A stretch of DNA of 64,000 nt, from the NCBI GenBank assembly GCA_903824575.1, contig CAIJXJ010000262.1:1-64000 (forward strand), in the 5' to 3' direction. The translations under genes and the position numbers were made by a program. Positions 1-9,478 of the stretch are shown one piece after another; the stretch's first letter is position 1; every line of letters starts with the position of its first letter. The notes below the pieces were generated by a model that had not been told where the DNA came from, made no database searches, and was given only the letters and a program-made list of their open reading frames with translations. The stretch is from an uncultured Methylobacillus sp. Its GTDB lineage: Bacteria > Pseudomonadota > Gammaproteobacteria > Burkholderiales > Methylophilaceae.

Positions 1-140
1 CAGAAAAATGACCAAAAACGTCATTGCAAAAACATGCAAAATAACGCATTCTGACACCCCAGTTTGAGCCCCTGAAATGACTGGTCAAAGTGGCGCCATT
101 ACGCCGAAAATGAGTGGCGTCTTAATGCCGGAAATTGACA
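1..140. mobile_element. Terminal region of an insertion sequence (IS21-like end)
   Basis: Two imperfect tandem copies of a ~24-base unit lie at 89-112 (AGTGGCGCCATTACGCC...) and 113-137 (AGTGGCGTCTTAATGCC...). The block ends in TGACA at 136-140, exactly where homology of the downstream gene to its family begins. Multiple short terminal repeats next to a conserved end are known from IS21-family elements. No transposase is visible because the element would lie to the left of the window. That this is an IS end is inference; the direct repeats and the abrupt gene truncation are seen. Confidence 0.55.
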
Positions 141-1019
141 GCAGTGGCTAACCCAAAATGGTGGAAGAATGGGGTTCCAATTTGGGTAACTGCAAAACTT
201 CAAGGAAAAATATGCTCAACATTGTTTTGGCCCGGAACAGAGGCGGAGATTCATGGAATACAGCCACAGGATTGGCTTCCGTACGACAGTAAAATGAATT
301 CTATTGATCGCGTTAAAAAATTACTTATTTGGTTAGATAGACCTGATGAAAAACGCGCAGATTTTGCAACCTTGTACTTTAGTGAAGTAGATTCGGCAGG
401 TCACGAACATGGCCCAAAAAGCGATGAAACTAACGCTTCAATTAAAAATGTTGATATCGCATTAAGTTCACTTCTGAAAGGGCTTGATAGATTAGGATTG
501 CTTGATAAAACCACTTTTGTCATCACTTCAGACCATGGAATGGCAGAAGTAGATGAAAAAAATATCATCGATATTAAGGAAATTCTAAAAGGCTACCCTC
601 AAATTTCAATCAAATGGTTAGGGCCTTTAGCTGGGATTGATGTTAACACCATTGAGCCCAAGACCGTTTTAAACGCTTTAAACCATGAATCACATATGCA
701 ATGCTGGTCTAAAGAAAACATACCAGAGAAATATCATTTCGGATCTAACAAAAGAATACCGCAGATTGTTTGCCTGGCAGAGTTAGGTTGGACTATTACT
801 GACGATCCAGCAAAAAAACCTATTCCCGGCCAACACGGCTACGATCCATACCTAAGTGAAATGCACGGGATCTTCATTGCCTCTGGGTACAAAATAAAAA
901 AGCAATATCTGGATGCTTTTAACAACGTCGATGTCTATCCGCTTCTTATGAAACTATTGAATCTTGACGGTGGTTTTAATGATGCAAATGGGCATTTAAC
1001 GACCCTTATTCAAAATTAA
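141..1019 (+). pseudogene. Nucleotide pyrophosphatase/phosphodiesterase family gene, 5' truncated
   Basis: This frame encodes the C-terminal two thirds of an alkaline-phosphatase-superfamily ectonucleotide pyrophosphatase (ENPP type). Visible motifs are NPKWW..GVPIWVTA at its start, DSAGHEHGP, the metal-binding ITSDHGM, and PGQHGYDP near the end. The family usually runs over 400 residues and begins with a signal peptide, a first metal-binding Asp and a Thr/Ser nucleophile. All of these are missing: recognisable homology begins directly after the IS-like end at 140. A TTG at 135 could still start a ~294-residue product, but without the nucleophile it should be inactive. The rest of the frame is open to its stop, so the truncation may be recent. 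The region is A+T-richer than most of the window. Confidence 0.75.
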
Positions 1020-1083
1020 GAAGTTTTATGGAAATGTAGTCATGCGTGCGTTTTGTCGCGTAAGAAATAAATAGAGGGACTAT

Positions 1084-3069
1084 TTATTTTAATTGGCTAA
1101 TGATGGCTCTGGTTTCTTGTAGTGCATTCTTGAATTCATCATATGCGGGCTGATCTAGTTTGCCTTGTTTGAGCAAAGTGTCTAGATTTAAGGTCGAAGC
1201 GTACAAGGCTGATGCTCCAAGATTGCCAGCAGATCCCTTGATGGTATGCACCAATCGATGGGCATCCTTGAAGTTACCCTCCCCCAAATGTTCGTCAAGA
1301 TCGGTCATGGTTGATTCAGTATCCCTCAGTAAAGTTAGCAATAACTGGATAATTAAACCTTCATTTTCGCCGACCATGTTTCTCAGGTTGGCCAATTCAA
1401 AACCTGGTAGCACTAGAGGCCCAGGCCGTTGATTTTGTAGGGCGTGTGTTTCATTGCCAGCTAGATTGCTTTGTTGCGGCGGGTGTATCCATTGGCACAA
1501 CAAGCTGATGAGTTCTTCAGGATTAATTGGTTTAGCGACAAAACCGTTCATGCCAGAACTGCTGCAGTTGTCCTGTTCTTCCTGAGTGACCCCGGCGGTC
1601 AGTGCGATAATGGGCAGTGCGTTGTGTTGCGATTGGTTGCGGATCAACCGTGTGGCTTCCACTCCACCCATTACCGGCATATGCACGTCCATCAGGATAG
1701 CATCATAAGAGCGCTGTTCCAGTAACTGCAACGCCTCCTGACCGTTATTGGCAATGTCAACGCTGACTCCGGATAATTTCAGAAATTCGGTCACTACCTG
1801 CTGATTGATTAAATTGTCTTCGGCTACCAAGATAGTTGTGCCTGCGAGAGACTTGCCTCGCGCTTGCAATCCCCTAGTCAGGCCGCCATCTGCGAGGTTC
1901 TTGCGCGAATACGCACTGGTAGATTCGATCTCATGCGGGGCAACATCAAACAATAGATCAAAACGGAATAGGCTCCCCTTCCCATGGGAGCTTTTTATCA
2001 CGATTTCACCCCCCATCAGGTTGACCAAGTGGTGACTGATGGCGAGGCCCAAACCAGTGCCACCAAAACGCCGAGTGATAGAGGCATCGACTTGGCTGAA
2101 TGGTTGGAAGAGTTTTGCCTGATCTTCTTTTGATATGCCAATGCCGGTGTCCCGGACATAAAAGCGAAGCCTTGTTTGAGAACCTATTGCCTTTTTCAAG
2201 CGAATCGCGCAGGTTACTTTGCCGCGCTTAGTGAACTTTAAGGCGTTACCGATCAGGTTAGTAATGACTTGTTGAATTCTTAGAGGATCACCGACGAGAG
2301 AGTGGGGAACGCCTTTGCCCATTTTGACTTGGAAGTCGATGCCTTTTTGAGTCGCCGTGAAGGCAAACAGATTTCTCAGGGTGTCAGTGATGTCACAAAG
2401 ATTAAACGGTGACTTTTCCACCTTCATACGCCCGGCGTCTATCTTTGAGAAATCCAGAATATCATTGAGAACACCAAGCAAGGATTTGGATGAGGCCAGT
2501 ATGTTATTCAGATAATCAGATTGCTGAGCTGTCAGGTCAGTATTGAGTGCCAGTTGTGACAAGCCAATGACTGCATTCATGGGAGTTCGAATTTCATGGC
2601 TCATGGTGGCAATAAATTCACTTTTTGCTTTAACTGCGCTTTCAGCGTCAAGTTTCGCCTGACGCAGGTCGATGACATGCGCACGCAGCAAATCGTGACC
2701 AAATCCCATTCCCAGGTACTTTCCCTGATCCGTGATAATAAATCCCGTATAAAGGTGATGCGGACTTGCCTCAATCAGCATGTTGCTGAAATCCTGGATG
2801 CTGACAGATTTGTCTACGAGAATAGGATTTACATCCATCAGCGTCTTGCATGCTTTGCGGCCAAGCAATTCTCGAAAATAGAGTCGGGCATATTTGCTGA
2901 TCATTAATGGCCGTGTGATAAGACCAACTGGAGTCGACCTGTTTATGACTGGAATCGCATGCAAGTCAGGATTATTTTCAAAAAGCTGAAGCACTTCATC
3001 ATTCAAGGTGTCAGGATTAACTACTTGCACCTCTTTAAGCAAGTCGGATACGGTCAGCGGGATGAGCAT
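1084..3069 (-). CDS. CBS-domain hybrid sensor histidine kinase with receiver and Hpt domains
   Basis: A 661-residue cytoplasmic hybrid kinase. Residues 1-130 look like a pair of CBS modules and no membrane segment is evident. A HisKA domain follows with phospho-acceptor His158 in [13 protein letters not shown], then an HATPase domain with the N box and the DTGIGI and [10 protein letters not shown] boxes. A receiver domain (TTILVAEDN...) has phospho-acceptor Asp461 in LMDVHMP, and a C-terminal Hpt domain has His608 in [11 protein letters not shown]. The layout is that of a complete BarA/ArcB-like phosphorelay (His-Asp-His) whose output regulator is elsewhere. The CBS pair suggests adenine-nucleotide or other ligand sensing, which is inference. 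It is transcribed away from its neighbours, with about 260 bases of upstream DNA for its own promoter. Confidence 0.9.
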   Translation of the reverse strand: MLIPLTVSDLLKEVQVVNPDTLNDEVLQLFENNPDLHAIPVINRSTPVGLITRPLMISKYARLYFRELLGRKACKTLMDVNPILVDKSVSIQDFSNMLIEASPHHLYTGFIITDQGKYLGMGFGHDLLRAHVIDLRQAKLDAESAVKAKSEFIATMSHEIRTPMNAVIGLSQLALNTDLTAQQSDYLNNILASSKSLLGVLNDILDFSKIDAGRMKVEKSPFNLCDITDTLRNLFAFTATQKGIDFQVKMGKGVPHSLVGDPLRIQQVITNLIGNALKFTKRGKVTCAIRLKKAIGSQTRLRFYVRDTGIGISKEDQAKLFQPFSQVDASITRRFGGTGLGLAISHHLVNLMGGEIVIKSSHGKGSLFRFDLLFDVAPHEIESTSAYSRKNLADGGLTRGLQARGKSLAGTTILVAEDNLINQQVVTEFLKLSGVSVDIANNGQEALQLLEQRSYDAILMDVHMPVMGGVEATRLIRNQSQHNALPIIALTAGVTQEEQDNCSSSGMNGFVAKPINPEELISLLCQWIHPPQQSNLAGNETHALQNQRPGPLVLPGFELANLRNMVGENEGLIIQLLLTLLRDTESTMTDLDEHLGEGNFKDAHRLVHTIKGSAGNLGASALYASTLNLDTLLKQGKLDQPAYDEFKNALQETRAIISQLK

Positions 3070-3329
3070 GGTTTTATATTTGTGATGGAGAAAGAACGCA
3101 TTAAATGAACAATTAAATCTCTGAATGGCTAATGATCAAAGGGGTGGCTCAATTTTGAGATGCAATTGATTCCGAATACTTCAAAAGACAATGCCACAAC
3201 GAAACCTTTTTAACAGTCGCATATTGCAGGGATATTGCAGCTATCTAGCTCTCCTCCGGGAGTTGACCTTTCATCTTCCAGTAACAAAAGTTTGCTAGGA
3301 TAAATTTTTTAACTATAGGGAGAACCATC

Positions 3330-3545
3330 ATGAGTCAAGAATCGGCACTATTGTATGGAGAATTAGTAACTACCTCCCACGAAGAAAATAGAGCATATAT
3401 TCCAGATGAAGAAAGGGTGATGGAAGAGCAAACTCGGTTAATGATCGAAGAGGCTGCTTATTTCCTGGCAGCAAAAAGAGGATTTACAGCGGGATATGAG
3501 CTAGACGATTGGCTTCAAGCTGAAGCGCAAATAAATAAACCATAG
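3330..3545 (+). CDS. DUF2934 family small protein
   Basis: A 71-residue protein whose C-terminal half matches the DUF2934 pattern: IEEAAYFLAAKRGF followed by YELDDWLQAEAQI. DUF2934 proteins are short, soluble and of unknown function, common in Proteobacteria and often found near stress or signalling genes. The ATG is preceded by TAGGGAGAA at a good distance. The gene stands alone between two minus-strand genes with its own upstream region. No catalytic residues can be named. Confidence 0.75.
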   Translation: MSQESALLYGELVTTSHEENRAYIPDEERVMEEQTRLMIEEAAYFLAAKRGFTAGYELDDWLQAEAQINKP

Positions 3546-3584
3546 AAGTAATTAAATTAAGTCGCGGTTCGTTCCTGACTGATC

Positions 3585-4388
3585 TTAGTGCAGAAATTTG
3601 TTGGCGAGCGTATATAAGCTGAGAATGATCTCGAACAGGATCAAGCCGATCACATACCATTCCAATTTATGCAGTTGTTTGTTGTCCCACACATCTGCAA
3701 GGGTTTGCGCAGTATCGGAGATCAGTTTCAGCTTTCGATCGAGCGCCGTTTGCCGCTCCAGCAGCTCAAATTCATCCTCCAGGCTTGCATAAAGGCCACC
3801 TAGATGAGGAAAGTCCCATAAGATCTCCGGCTTGTCGCCAATTTCTGCGCGGCCAACCATGCGATGTTCAATCAGCAGCATGTTGCCGATTTTGGATAGC
3901 AGGGTTTTTGAATTCGCACTTACCTTGCCGTGTGTTGCAAGTTCTTGCGCCAGGGGTTCAATCTTGTCGAATTCTCCCGCTACCTTTTTTTCATAAAGTA
4001 ATAGCACCAGGTTTTTGCTGAGAGCGTCCGCAATAATCTGAATTTTTTCCAGAGATGCTTCGTCAAGCGAGACCGCTCCACTTTGAATGCCCAAGTTTGA
4101 TTTTCCGCAATGAATTTCCAACTCCTCAATTTCCGGTTGCTTGTAAGGCGTGGTAATCAGTGGCTTCAGAGTCTCGATAAAACGCACCTCATCCAGTGCC
4201 TTGACGCCGAACAATACTAAAACGCCATAACGAAACAGCACGGCAACGCCTCCCCCGGCGTCTACTTCTATCGTTAATGGGGTTGTTGCCAGGCAGTCGG
4301 CAAGTTTGAAAGCTCTCAGATCCAGGCGGTCGCCCAAGAGGAGTGCGCGCGCCTGGATATGTTGCCGGGTCTTGAGGGAAAAGTGCAT
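3585..4388 (-). CDS. RMD1/YagE (DUF155) family protein with C-terminal membrane anchor
   Basis: A 267-residue protein of the RMD1/YagE family. Family features are the middle segment VLVLFGVKALDEVRFIETLKPL, the LLSKIGNMLLIEHRMVGRAEIGDKPEILWDFPHL stretch (shown here in two parts: LLSKIGNMLLIEHR and GDKPEILWD) and one hydrophobic segment near the end (VIGLILFEIILSLYTLA), which should anchor it in the inner membrane. Yeast relatives act in meiotic nuclear division or in mitochondria. The bacterial role is not established and none is assigned here. The ATG start is supported by homology-like sequence from the first residues. Confidence 0.75.
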   Translation of the reverse strand: MHFSLKTRQHIQARALLLGDRLDLRAFKLADCLATTPLTIEVDAGGGVAVLFRYGVLVLFGVKALDEVRFIETLKPLITTPYKQPEIEELEIHCGKSNLGIQSGAVSLDEASLEKIQIIADALSKNLVLLLYEKKVAGEFDKIEPLAQELATHGKVSANSKTLLSKIGNMLLIEHRMVGRAEIGDKPEILWDFPHLGGLYASLEDEFELLERQTALDRKLKLISDTAQTLADVWDNKQLHKLEWYVIGLILFEIILSLYTLANKFLH

Positions 4389-4480
4389 TTTTTGTCAGGT
4401 CGCGATCCGGGTTGAAGGTGCGTGTAGCCAATGCGGACAAGCCTTGGTCACAGTGTCATTTGTACCTCTATAGGCGTGCA

Positions 4481-4717
4481 TTACTGCTGCCCGGCTAACT
4501 TTTTGCTTGCAGTTTTTGAGTGCTCTCCGCACCAGTTGGTGGTGTGTATTAGCGGGTACTGCCAGTGGTGAGACTTATCCCCCGATGATGATTCTGTAAA
4601 GACAGGGGGGTAGCGATGACAACGGCCTTGCCCCATGTCTATCTCATGAATATGAATCTGCTCGTTAAAAAAAATGCAAGTTGCACAAAGCTGGTGAGTG
4701 ATGGCTATTTTTGTCAT
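4481..4717 (-). CDS. Small Cys-containing conserved hypothetical protein
   Basis: A 78-residue protein starting MTKIAITHQLCATC. It has a CxxC near the N-terminus, a Cys in GQGRCHRYPP, and a C-terminal WQYPLIHTTNWCGEH segment. The arrangement CxxC ... GxCxRxPP ... WP.....WCGE recurs in small bacterial proteins of unknown function and suggests metal binding by four cysteines. The ATG at 4717 is preferred. In-frame upstream starts (ATG 4765, TTG 4768) would add a short tail that does not look conserved. Function unknown. Confidence 0.6.
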   Translation of the reverse strand: MTKIAITHQLCATCIFFNEQIHIHEIDMGQGRCHRYPPVFTESSSGDKSHHWQYPLIHTTNWCGEHSKTASKKLAGQQ

Positions 4718-4976
4718 GATCTTCTGTCTGTCCTGAATTTTACCGTCTTGTGATGGTCGCAGCATCAATTAAGTCCTTGCGCTTGACTGGAAAAAAAACG
4801 CTAAATCTGTCTTTACCAGTATTTTTAGCCCATCCTACGTGGCATTATCTGCGGTTGTTAACAAAGACTCCAGATCATTTTCAAGATCAAGGAAGGGGCT
4901 ACTTGAATAATTTGAAAAGTCATTCATAATTCCTGAAGTTAAGAATTTTCAATATGTTTTTATGGAGACGTGGCTG

Positions 4977-5810
4977 ATGGCAATTGAGCAACTAGAGATT
5001 GTTGATGATGTCTTCTTGGCGTTACATGCTGACAATTTGGATTTGCCGGTCTTGCCCGACATGGCACTAAAGATTCGTCATTTAATTGATGATCCAGAGA
5101 GTTCAGTGGGGCAGTTTGTACAGTTAATTTCAACGGATCTGACGATTACCCTCTACGTCATCAAGCTTGCCAACAGCGCAGCGTTGTCAAGAGGCCGTCC
5201 TGTCAGCAATTTGCATGATGCGATTCCGCGTCTGGGTTATCGGGCGTTGTTTAATATGGTGTTAACCATCACGTTGACTAAACTGTTTCAAGCCAACAGC
5301 CAACTCATCAATAATAAATTGAAAGAACTATGGGAACATAGCCGTACACTTGCGGCATGCTGTTATGTTCTGGCACAACAGCGCAAACAACTCAAACCAG
5401 ATCAGGCTTTGCTGGCGGGGTTGGTGCATGACATCGGGGCGCTACCACTTTACCTGTATGCTGATCGCCATTATCCATCCATCAGTCAGAACATGCTGGA
5501 TGAGTTGATTATAGAGCACTCAACATCTGTTGGCGTCAGATTATTGGAAAGCTGGAATTTTCCTGATGAAATAATCGATGTGGTTTCCGGGAATCAAAAT
5601 AAGAGATACTTTGCCCCGGCGGGTGAGGCGGATTATGTTGATGTGGTTGCGATGGCAAATGAGCTAATGAAAATAAGTGCCGATACAATCACTTGGGCAA
5701 ATGTTGAAGCTGCAGAGGCATTAGGTTATTTTCATGAGGACTGCCAAAATTTTATAGCCAATCATTCTGAGCAATTTGCTGTGGTCAACGAAATGTTGGG
5801 TATTAGCTAG
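4977..5810 (+). CDS. HDOD domain protein
   Basis: A ~277-residue single-domain HDOD protein (PVLPDMALKIRHLIDDP..., FVQLISTDLTITLYVIKLANSAA, LLAGLVHDIGALPLY). HDOD domains are HD-superfamily relatives that usually lack a complete metal site and act as signalling or scaffold modules, often with c-di-GMP proteins. A GGDEF gene follows 60-70 bases downstream on the same strand, so the pair may form a signalling unit. The ATG at 4977 is chosen because GGAG lies 8 bases before it; an in-frame ATG at 4962 would add five residues. Confidence 0.8.
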   Translation: MAIEQLEIVDDVFLALHADNLDLPVLPDMALKIRHLIDDPESSVGQFVQLISTDLTITLYVIKLANSAALSRGRPVSNLHDAIPRLGYRALFNMVLTITLTKLFQANSQLINNKLKELWEHSRTLAACCYVLAQQRKQLKPDQALLAGLVHDIGALPLYLYADRHYPSISQNMLDELIIEHSTSVGVRLLESWNFPDEIIDVVSGNQNKRYFAPAGEADYVDVVAMANELMKISADTITWANVEAAEALGYFHEDCQNFIANHSEQFAVVNEMLGIS

Positions 5811-5876
5811 GATCATCTTAGCTTTTCCTTGCAACTCAAAGTGGCGAGGGTTAGGCTCTGTTACGCAATAACAACA

Positions 5877-7280
5877 ATGCAGGTTAATGCTGTGCCAGCA
5901 CGCTTTCCATCTTTCCTCTATCAGTTTGGTCAAGCGATCGTTGGCTTTGTGGTGCCCCTTGCCCCCGAGAAACGTTGTGGAGTTCATAGTTACCTGATAG
6001 CCATTGTACTGATGGGTATCGCTTTGTTTGTGCGCTTAGCCATTGCCCCGGTTGATGCCGGATTGCAGTTCGTAACTTTTTTCCCGGCCGTGACTCTGGC
6101 CGCGATTGCCGGTGGTTTAGGCGCAGGTTTGTTTGCCTCACTCATAGGCGTGGTTTTAGCCTGTTACATTTTTTCTGCTCCCTATTACTCTTTTGCCGTA
6201 AATGACGTGGAAACCGCGCTGTGGTCAAGTTTGGTATTCTTTACGGACGGCTTTATCGTTTCCTACGCAATTGAAATCATGCACCGATACCGTGAGCGTT
6301 ATGCCATGGAATTGCAGGGCGAGTCAGAGGCACATTTAGCGTTAGTGAATAGCACGCGGTATCTGAAGAGAATCCTGGATAATTTGTTTACTTACGTCGC
6401 TTTACTGGACACCAGGGGCGTGGTTCAGGAAATCAACAAAGCACCTCTAGATCAATCGGGATATCTGCGGGAGGATATCATCGGCCGGTACTTCCACGAA
6501 GCACCTTGGTGGTCTTACGACAAGACGGTGCAATCACAACTGCTGGAGGCCATAGAGGCAGCAAAGCAGGGACTTACCACACGCTATGATGTGCTGGTGA
6601 AGATGGGGGCCTCACTCGTCCCTATTGATTTCCAGATTTCACCAGTGTTTGATGACAGTGGAAAAGTGATTGGTTTACTGCCCACGGCGACGGACATCTC
6701 AGCACGAAAAGCAGCAGAACTTGAGGTTCATCAATTAGCGTTCTATGATCCGTTGACCAACCTGCCAAATCGTCGTCTACTTAACGATCGTCTGTCACAG
6801 ACTATGGCTGCCAGTAAACGTAGCGGCAAGTTCGGTGCTTTGCTATTTCTTGATCTGGATAATTTCAAGCAAATTAATGATGTTCACGGGCATGACGCGG
6901 GGGATGTTTTATTGGTAGAGGCGGCTGATCGCCTGAAGAGGTGTGTCCGTGAATCAGATACTGTCGCCCGTTTCGGCGGCGATGAATTTGTGGTGATTCT
7001 CAATGAATTGGATCTTAGCCGGGACGAATCAACAGCAGAAGCCGGAAAAGTTGCTGAAAAAATACGGACAGCCCTGTCACAACCCTATTTGCTTGCCATT
7101 CAACATGAAAGACGGGCTGATGCCAACATTGAACATCATTGCTCAGTCAGTATCGGTCTAGTGCTATTTATCAATCATGAAGAGACACCAGATAATCTCC
7201 TTAAATGGGCCGATGTGGCAATGTATCAAGCCAAGGATGCAGGTCGCAATAAAATTCAGATCTATCAACCTAAAACCTGA
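5877..7280 (+). CDS. Membrane-bound PAS-GGDEF diguanylate cyclase
   Basis: Predicted to make c-di-GMP from two GTP at the inner membrane. The N-terminal ~110 residues contain several hydrophobic helices of the DUF4118/KdpD-like type. A PAS domain follows (YLKRILDNLFTYVALLDTRG...), then a GGDEF domain with FLDLDNFKQINDVHGHDAGD, an intact active-site GGDEF in RFGGDEF, and an RxxD inhibitory site (RESD) five residues before it. Both the catalytic and the product-inhibition motifs are therefore present. The frame is open back to a TTG at 5829; the ATG at 5877 is taken as start, but neither has a convincing ribosome site. It probably shares transcription with the HDOD gene just upstream. Confidence 0.85.
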   Translation: MQVNAVPARFPSFLYQFGQAIVGFVVPLAPEKRCGVHSYLIAIVLMGIALFVRLAIAPVDAGLQFVTFFPAVTLAAIAGGLGAGLFASLIGVVLACYIFSAPYYSFAVNDVETALWSSLVFFTDGFIVSYAIEIMHRYRERYAMELQGESEAHLALVNSTRYLKRILDNLFTYVALLDTRGVVQEINKAPLDQSGYLREDIIGRYFHEAPWWSYDKTVQSQLLEAIEAAKQGLTTRYDVLVKMGASLVPIDFQISPVFDDSGKVIGLLPTATDISARKAAELEVHQLAFYDPLTNLPNRRLLNDRLSQTMAASKRSGKFGALLFLDLDNFKQINDVHGHDAGDVLLVEAADRLKRCVRESDTVARFGGDEFVVILNELDLSRDESTAEAGKVAEKIRTALSQPYLLAIQHERRADANIEHHCSVSIGLVLFINHEETPDNLLKWADVAMYQAKDAGRNKIQIYQPKT

Positions 7281-7420
7281 ACACCTTGGTTCCGGGTGTA
7301 TCCCACCAATCAAATTCCAGCCATCTTGATTGCTTATCTTTGGCTGAGCTTGCAGCGTGGATGACCGGATAAAAATTCGGGCGGCTGTACTTTCATAACG
7401 CTTAATCCGATCCGGAGAAG

Positions 7421-8413
7421 TCAAAACCCCGCTGGCCATACGAACGCGTCAGATCCGGTTGGGTCTTCTTCTGCAAGACCCGTTTCCAGATCGCCAGCGC
7501 GGCCGGCATAACACTCCTTGATGATTTCCATGAAGCGTTGTGCCTGCGGCGTCACATAACGAGCATTCCGCTGCACCAGGCCATAACTTCGACGCGGGAA
7601 ATAATCAATCAAGGAAATTTTTGCAACCTTCTCCTGGCCGGTCAAACAAATATCGGTGACGATGGAGATGCCCATGCCAAGTTCGACGTATTTCTTGATG
7701 ATTTCCCAGCCACCGGCTTCAAGCGCGACGGTGTAGCCCAAGCCGGCCTGGCGAAAGGTGTAATCGACCGTGCGCCAGGTTGAGAGGTGTCGTGGTGGCA
7801 GAATGAGGCCGAATGGGCTGATATCGGCCAGGGTGACTTGTTCTCGTTCCGCTAGTGGATGGTCGAGCGGGGTGATCAACATGGGGTCATAGCTTACCAC
7901 CGGTTGGTAGTGAATATCCTCCTGCCCTTCCAGCATCGAGCCTACCGCAAAATCAATCTCATCGGCGCGCAGCATGCGCAAGCCATCGCGCCCGGTGACG
8001 TTGTGCAACTTGATACGCACGTTCGGATATGCGGCTGCGAAGCGTCTTACCGGTTCAGGCATGATGTAAAGAATGGTCGATTCACCCGCGCCGATGTTGA
8101 CCTCACCCGAATCGAGATGTCCGAATGTCGCGGCGAAGGTCTCCTCCAACTTGTCCATGCCTTCGACCAGCGGTTGAGCGATGTGATAGAGCACCTCCCC
8201 CTGTGGCGATATCTTCAGCCGGGGCCCGCGCCGTTCAAATAATTTCACTGACAGTTCTCGCTCCAGTGCCTGGATCTGCAGAGACACTGAGGGCTGGCTT
8301 TGAAACAGCTTTTCTGCGGCAGTGGAAATGCCGCCGCTCTTGACGACCTGACAAAATGCACGCAATTGCTTGAGCCTGTTTTGTTTGTAATAGTAATTTC
8401 TCGGTTCTGCCAT
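7421..8413 (-). CDS. LysR-type transcriptional regulator
   Basis: A 330-residue LysR-family regulator. The N-terminal winged helix-turn-helix is clear (LKQLRAFCQVVKSGGISTAAEKLFQSQPSVSLQIQALERELSVKLFERR, seen from about residue 14), followed by the usual two-lobed effector-binding domain. It is divergent from the rnfB-nifJ-rnf operon with a 178-base gap. That is the classic arrangement in which a LysR regulator controls the facing operon and itself. The effector cannot be read from sequence; pyruvate, a thiol or redox state are only guesses. An inverted repeat with T-N11-A geometry sits just upstream of its start. Confidence 0.88.
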   Translation of the reverse strand: MAEPRNYYYKQNRLKQLRAFCQVVKSGGISTAAEKLFQSQPSVSLQIQALERELSVKLFERRGPRLKISPQGEVLYHIAQPLVEGMDKLEETFAATFGHLDSGEVNIGAGESTILYIMPEPVRRFAAAYPNVRIKLHNVTGRDGLRMLRADEIDFAVGSMLEGQEDIHYQPVVSYDPMLITPLDHPLAEREQVTLADISPFGLILPPRHLSTWRTVDYTFRQAGLGYTVALEAGGWEIIKKYVELGMGISIVTDICLTGQEKVAKISLIDYFPRRSYGLVQRNARYVTPQAQRFMEIIKECYAGRAGDLETGLAEEDPTGSDAFVWPAGF

Positions 8414-8432
8414 GCCCTTAACTCCCTTATAT

Positions 8433-8449
8433 TATTCACAATATGAATA
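8433..8449. promoter_or_regulatory. LysR-type operator (perfect TATTC-N7-GAATA inverted repeat)
   Basis: TATTCACAATATGAATA is a perfect dyad with a 7-base spacer and contains the T-N11-A core expected of LysR-family sites. It lies 20-36 bases before the lysR start and about 145 bases before rnfB. That position fits autoregulation plus long-range control of the divergent operon. The repeat is seen; binding is inferred. Confidence 0.5.
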
Positions 8450-8591
8450 TACATTATTGAAACTATTGTTGTGTCAAATAATTGAATACCCCATAGACTG
8501 CGATTAAACAATGTCCATATTTTAAATATTGACTAAATTTGTCGGGTATTAAAGCCCGCACACAGGGCTTGAAGGGGAGGAGAAAACACGT

Positions 8592-9467
8592 ATGTTGACC
8601 ATTGTCATCGTGGCGATATTCATGGCAACACTGGGCACCAGCCTGGCAGCACTGCTTGCCGTGGCCAGCCGCCGCCTGTACGTGCATGAGGATCCGCGCA
8701 TCGAACAGGTGGAAGCGATGTTGCCACATTCCAATTGTGGCGCATGCGGGACAGCCGGTTGCCGTAATTTTGCCGAAAAAGTGGTGGCGGGTGAACTCAA
8801 ACCTGGACGTTGTACCGTCAATGCTTTGCAGCAGAATACCGTCATCGCCGGCCTGCTCGGTGTTGATACCGGTCAGGAAGAAAAACGCGTGGCACGTCTC
8901 GCTTGCGCCGGTGGTAAGCATGTCGCCGTCATGCGCGCACATTACGAAGGCCTCGCCAGTTGCCGTGCAGCAGATTCCGTCGGCGGTGGTGGCAAGGCCT
9001 GTGCTTGGGGGTGCCTTGGCCTCGGCGACTGCGCAGCCGTTTGCGATTTCAACGCTATCAGCATGAACCGTTTTGGCCTGCCGGTCGTGGATTTGGCCAA
9101 ATGTACTGCCTGTGGTGATTGCGTGGACATCTGCCCAAAGGGTCTGTTTTCGCTACATGGCATCAGCCAACAGTTATGGGTTGCCTGTAACAACCGCGCT
9201 AAAGGCGACGTCGCCGAATTGCAGTGCGAAGTCGCTTGCACTGCCTGCGGTCGATGCGTGGTGGATGCGGCTGAAAATATGATCACACTCAAGCAAGATC
9301 TCGCGGTGATCGACTACGCACAAAATGCGTATGCGACACCCACTCCCACCGAACGTTGCCCGACCGGGGCTATCGTCTGGCTGGATGATGTCAGGGGTGC
9401 CCTGCGTGGCAAGGGCGCCCGGAAAATCGTGAGGCAGCAGGCGCTGCCCGTCCTGTCAGAAGGGTGA
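8592..9467 (+). CDS. rnfB: Rnf complex subunit B (polyferredoxin)
   Basis: A 291-residue membrane-anchored iron-sulfur protein. Residues 1-25 form one hydrophobic helix. The RnfB-specific cluster domain follows (SNCGACGTAGC...GRC, near residue 50). Further clusters are suggested by ACAWGCLGLGDCAAVC, CTACGDCVDICPKG, CEVACTACGRCVVD and ERCPTGAI. RnfB takes electrons from ferredoxin and passes them into the Rnf membrane complex. The many cysteines resemble the longer RnfB form found in anaerobes rather than the short gamma-proteobacterial one. GGGGAGGAG precedes the ATG. It is the first gene of the operon and lies 11 bases before nifJ, apart from the rest of rnf. Confidence 0.88.
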   Translation: MLTIVIVAIFMATLGTSLAALLAVASRRLYVHEDPRIEQVEAMLPHSNCGACGTAGCRNFAEKVVAGELKPGRCTVNALQQNTVIAGLLGVDTGQEEKRVARLACAGGKHVAVMRAHYEGLASCRAADSVGGGGKACAWGCLGLGDCAAVCDFNAISMNRFGLPVVDLAKCTACGDCVDICPKGLFSLHGISQQLWVACNNRAKGDVAELQCEVACTACGRCVVDAAENMITLKQDLAVIDYAQNAYATPTPTERCPTGAIVWLDDVRGALRGKGARKIVRQQALPVLSEG

Positions 9468-9478
9468 AGGAGAATAGC

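Noticed and set aside
8552-8570. AAGCCC/GGGCTT hairpin before the rnfB ribosome site, considered as a riboswitch or attenuator
   Set aside because: A single 6-base-pair stem with no T-run or conserved core is too weak to call.
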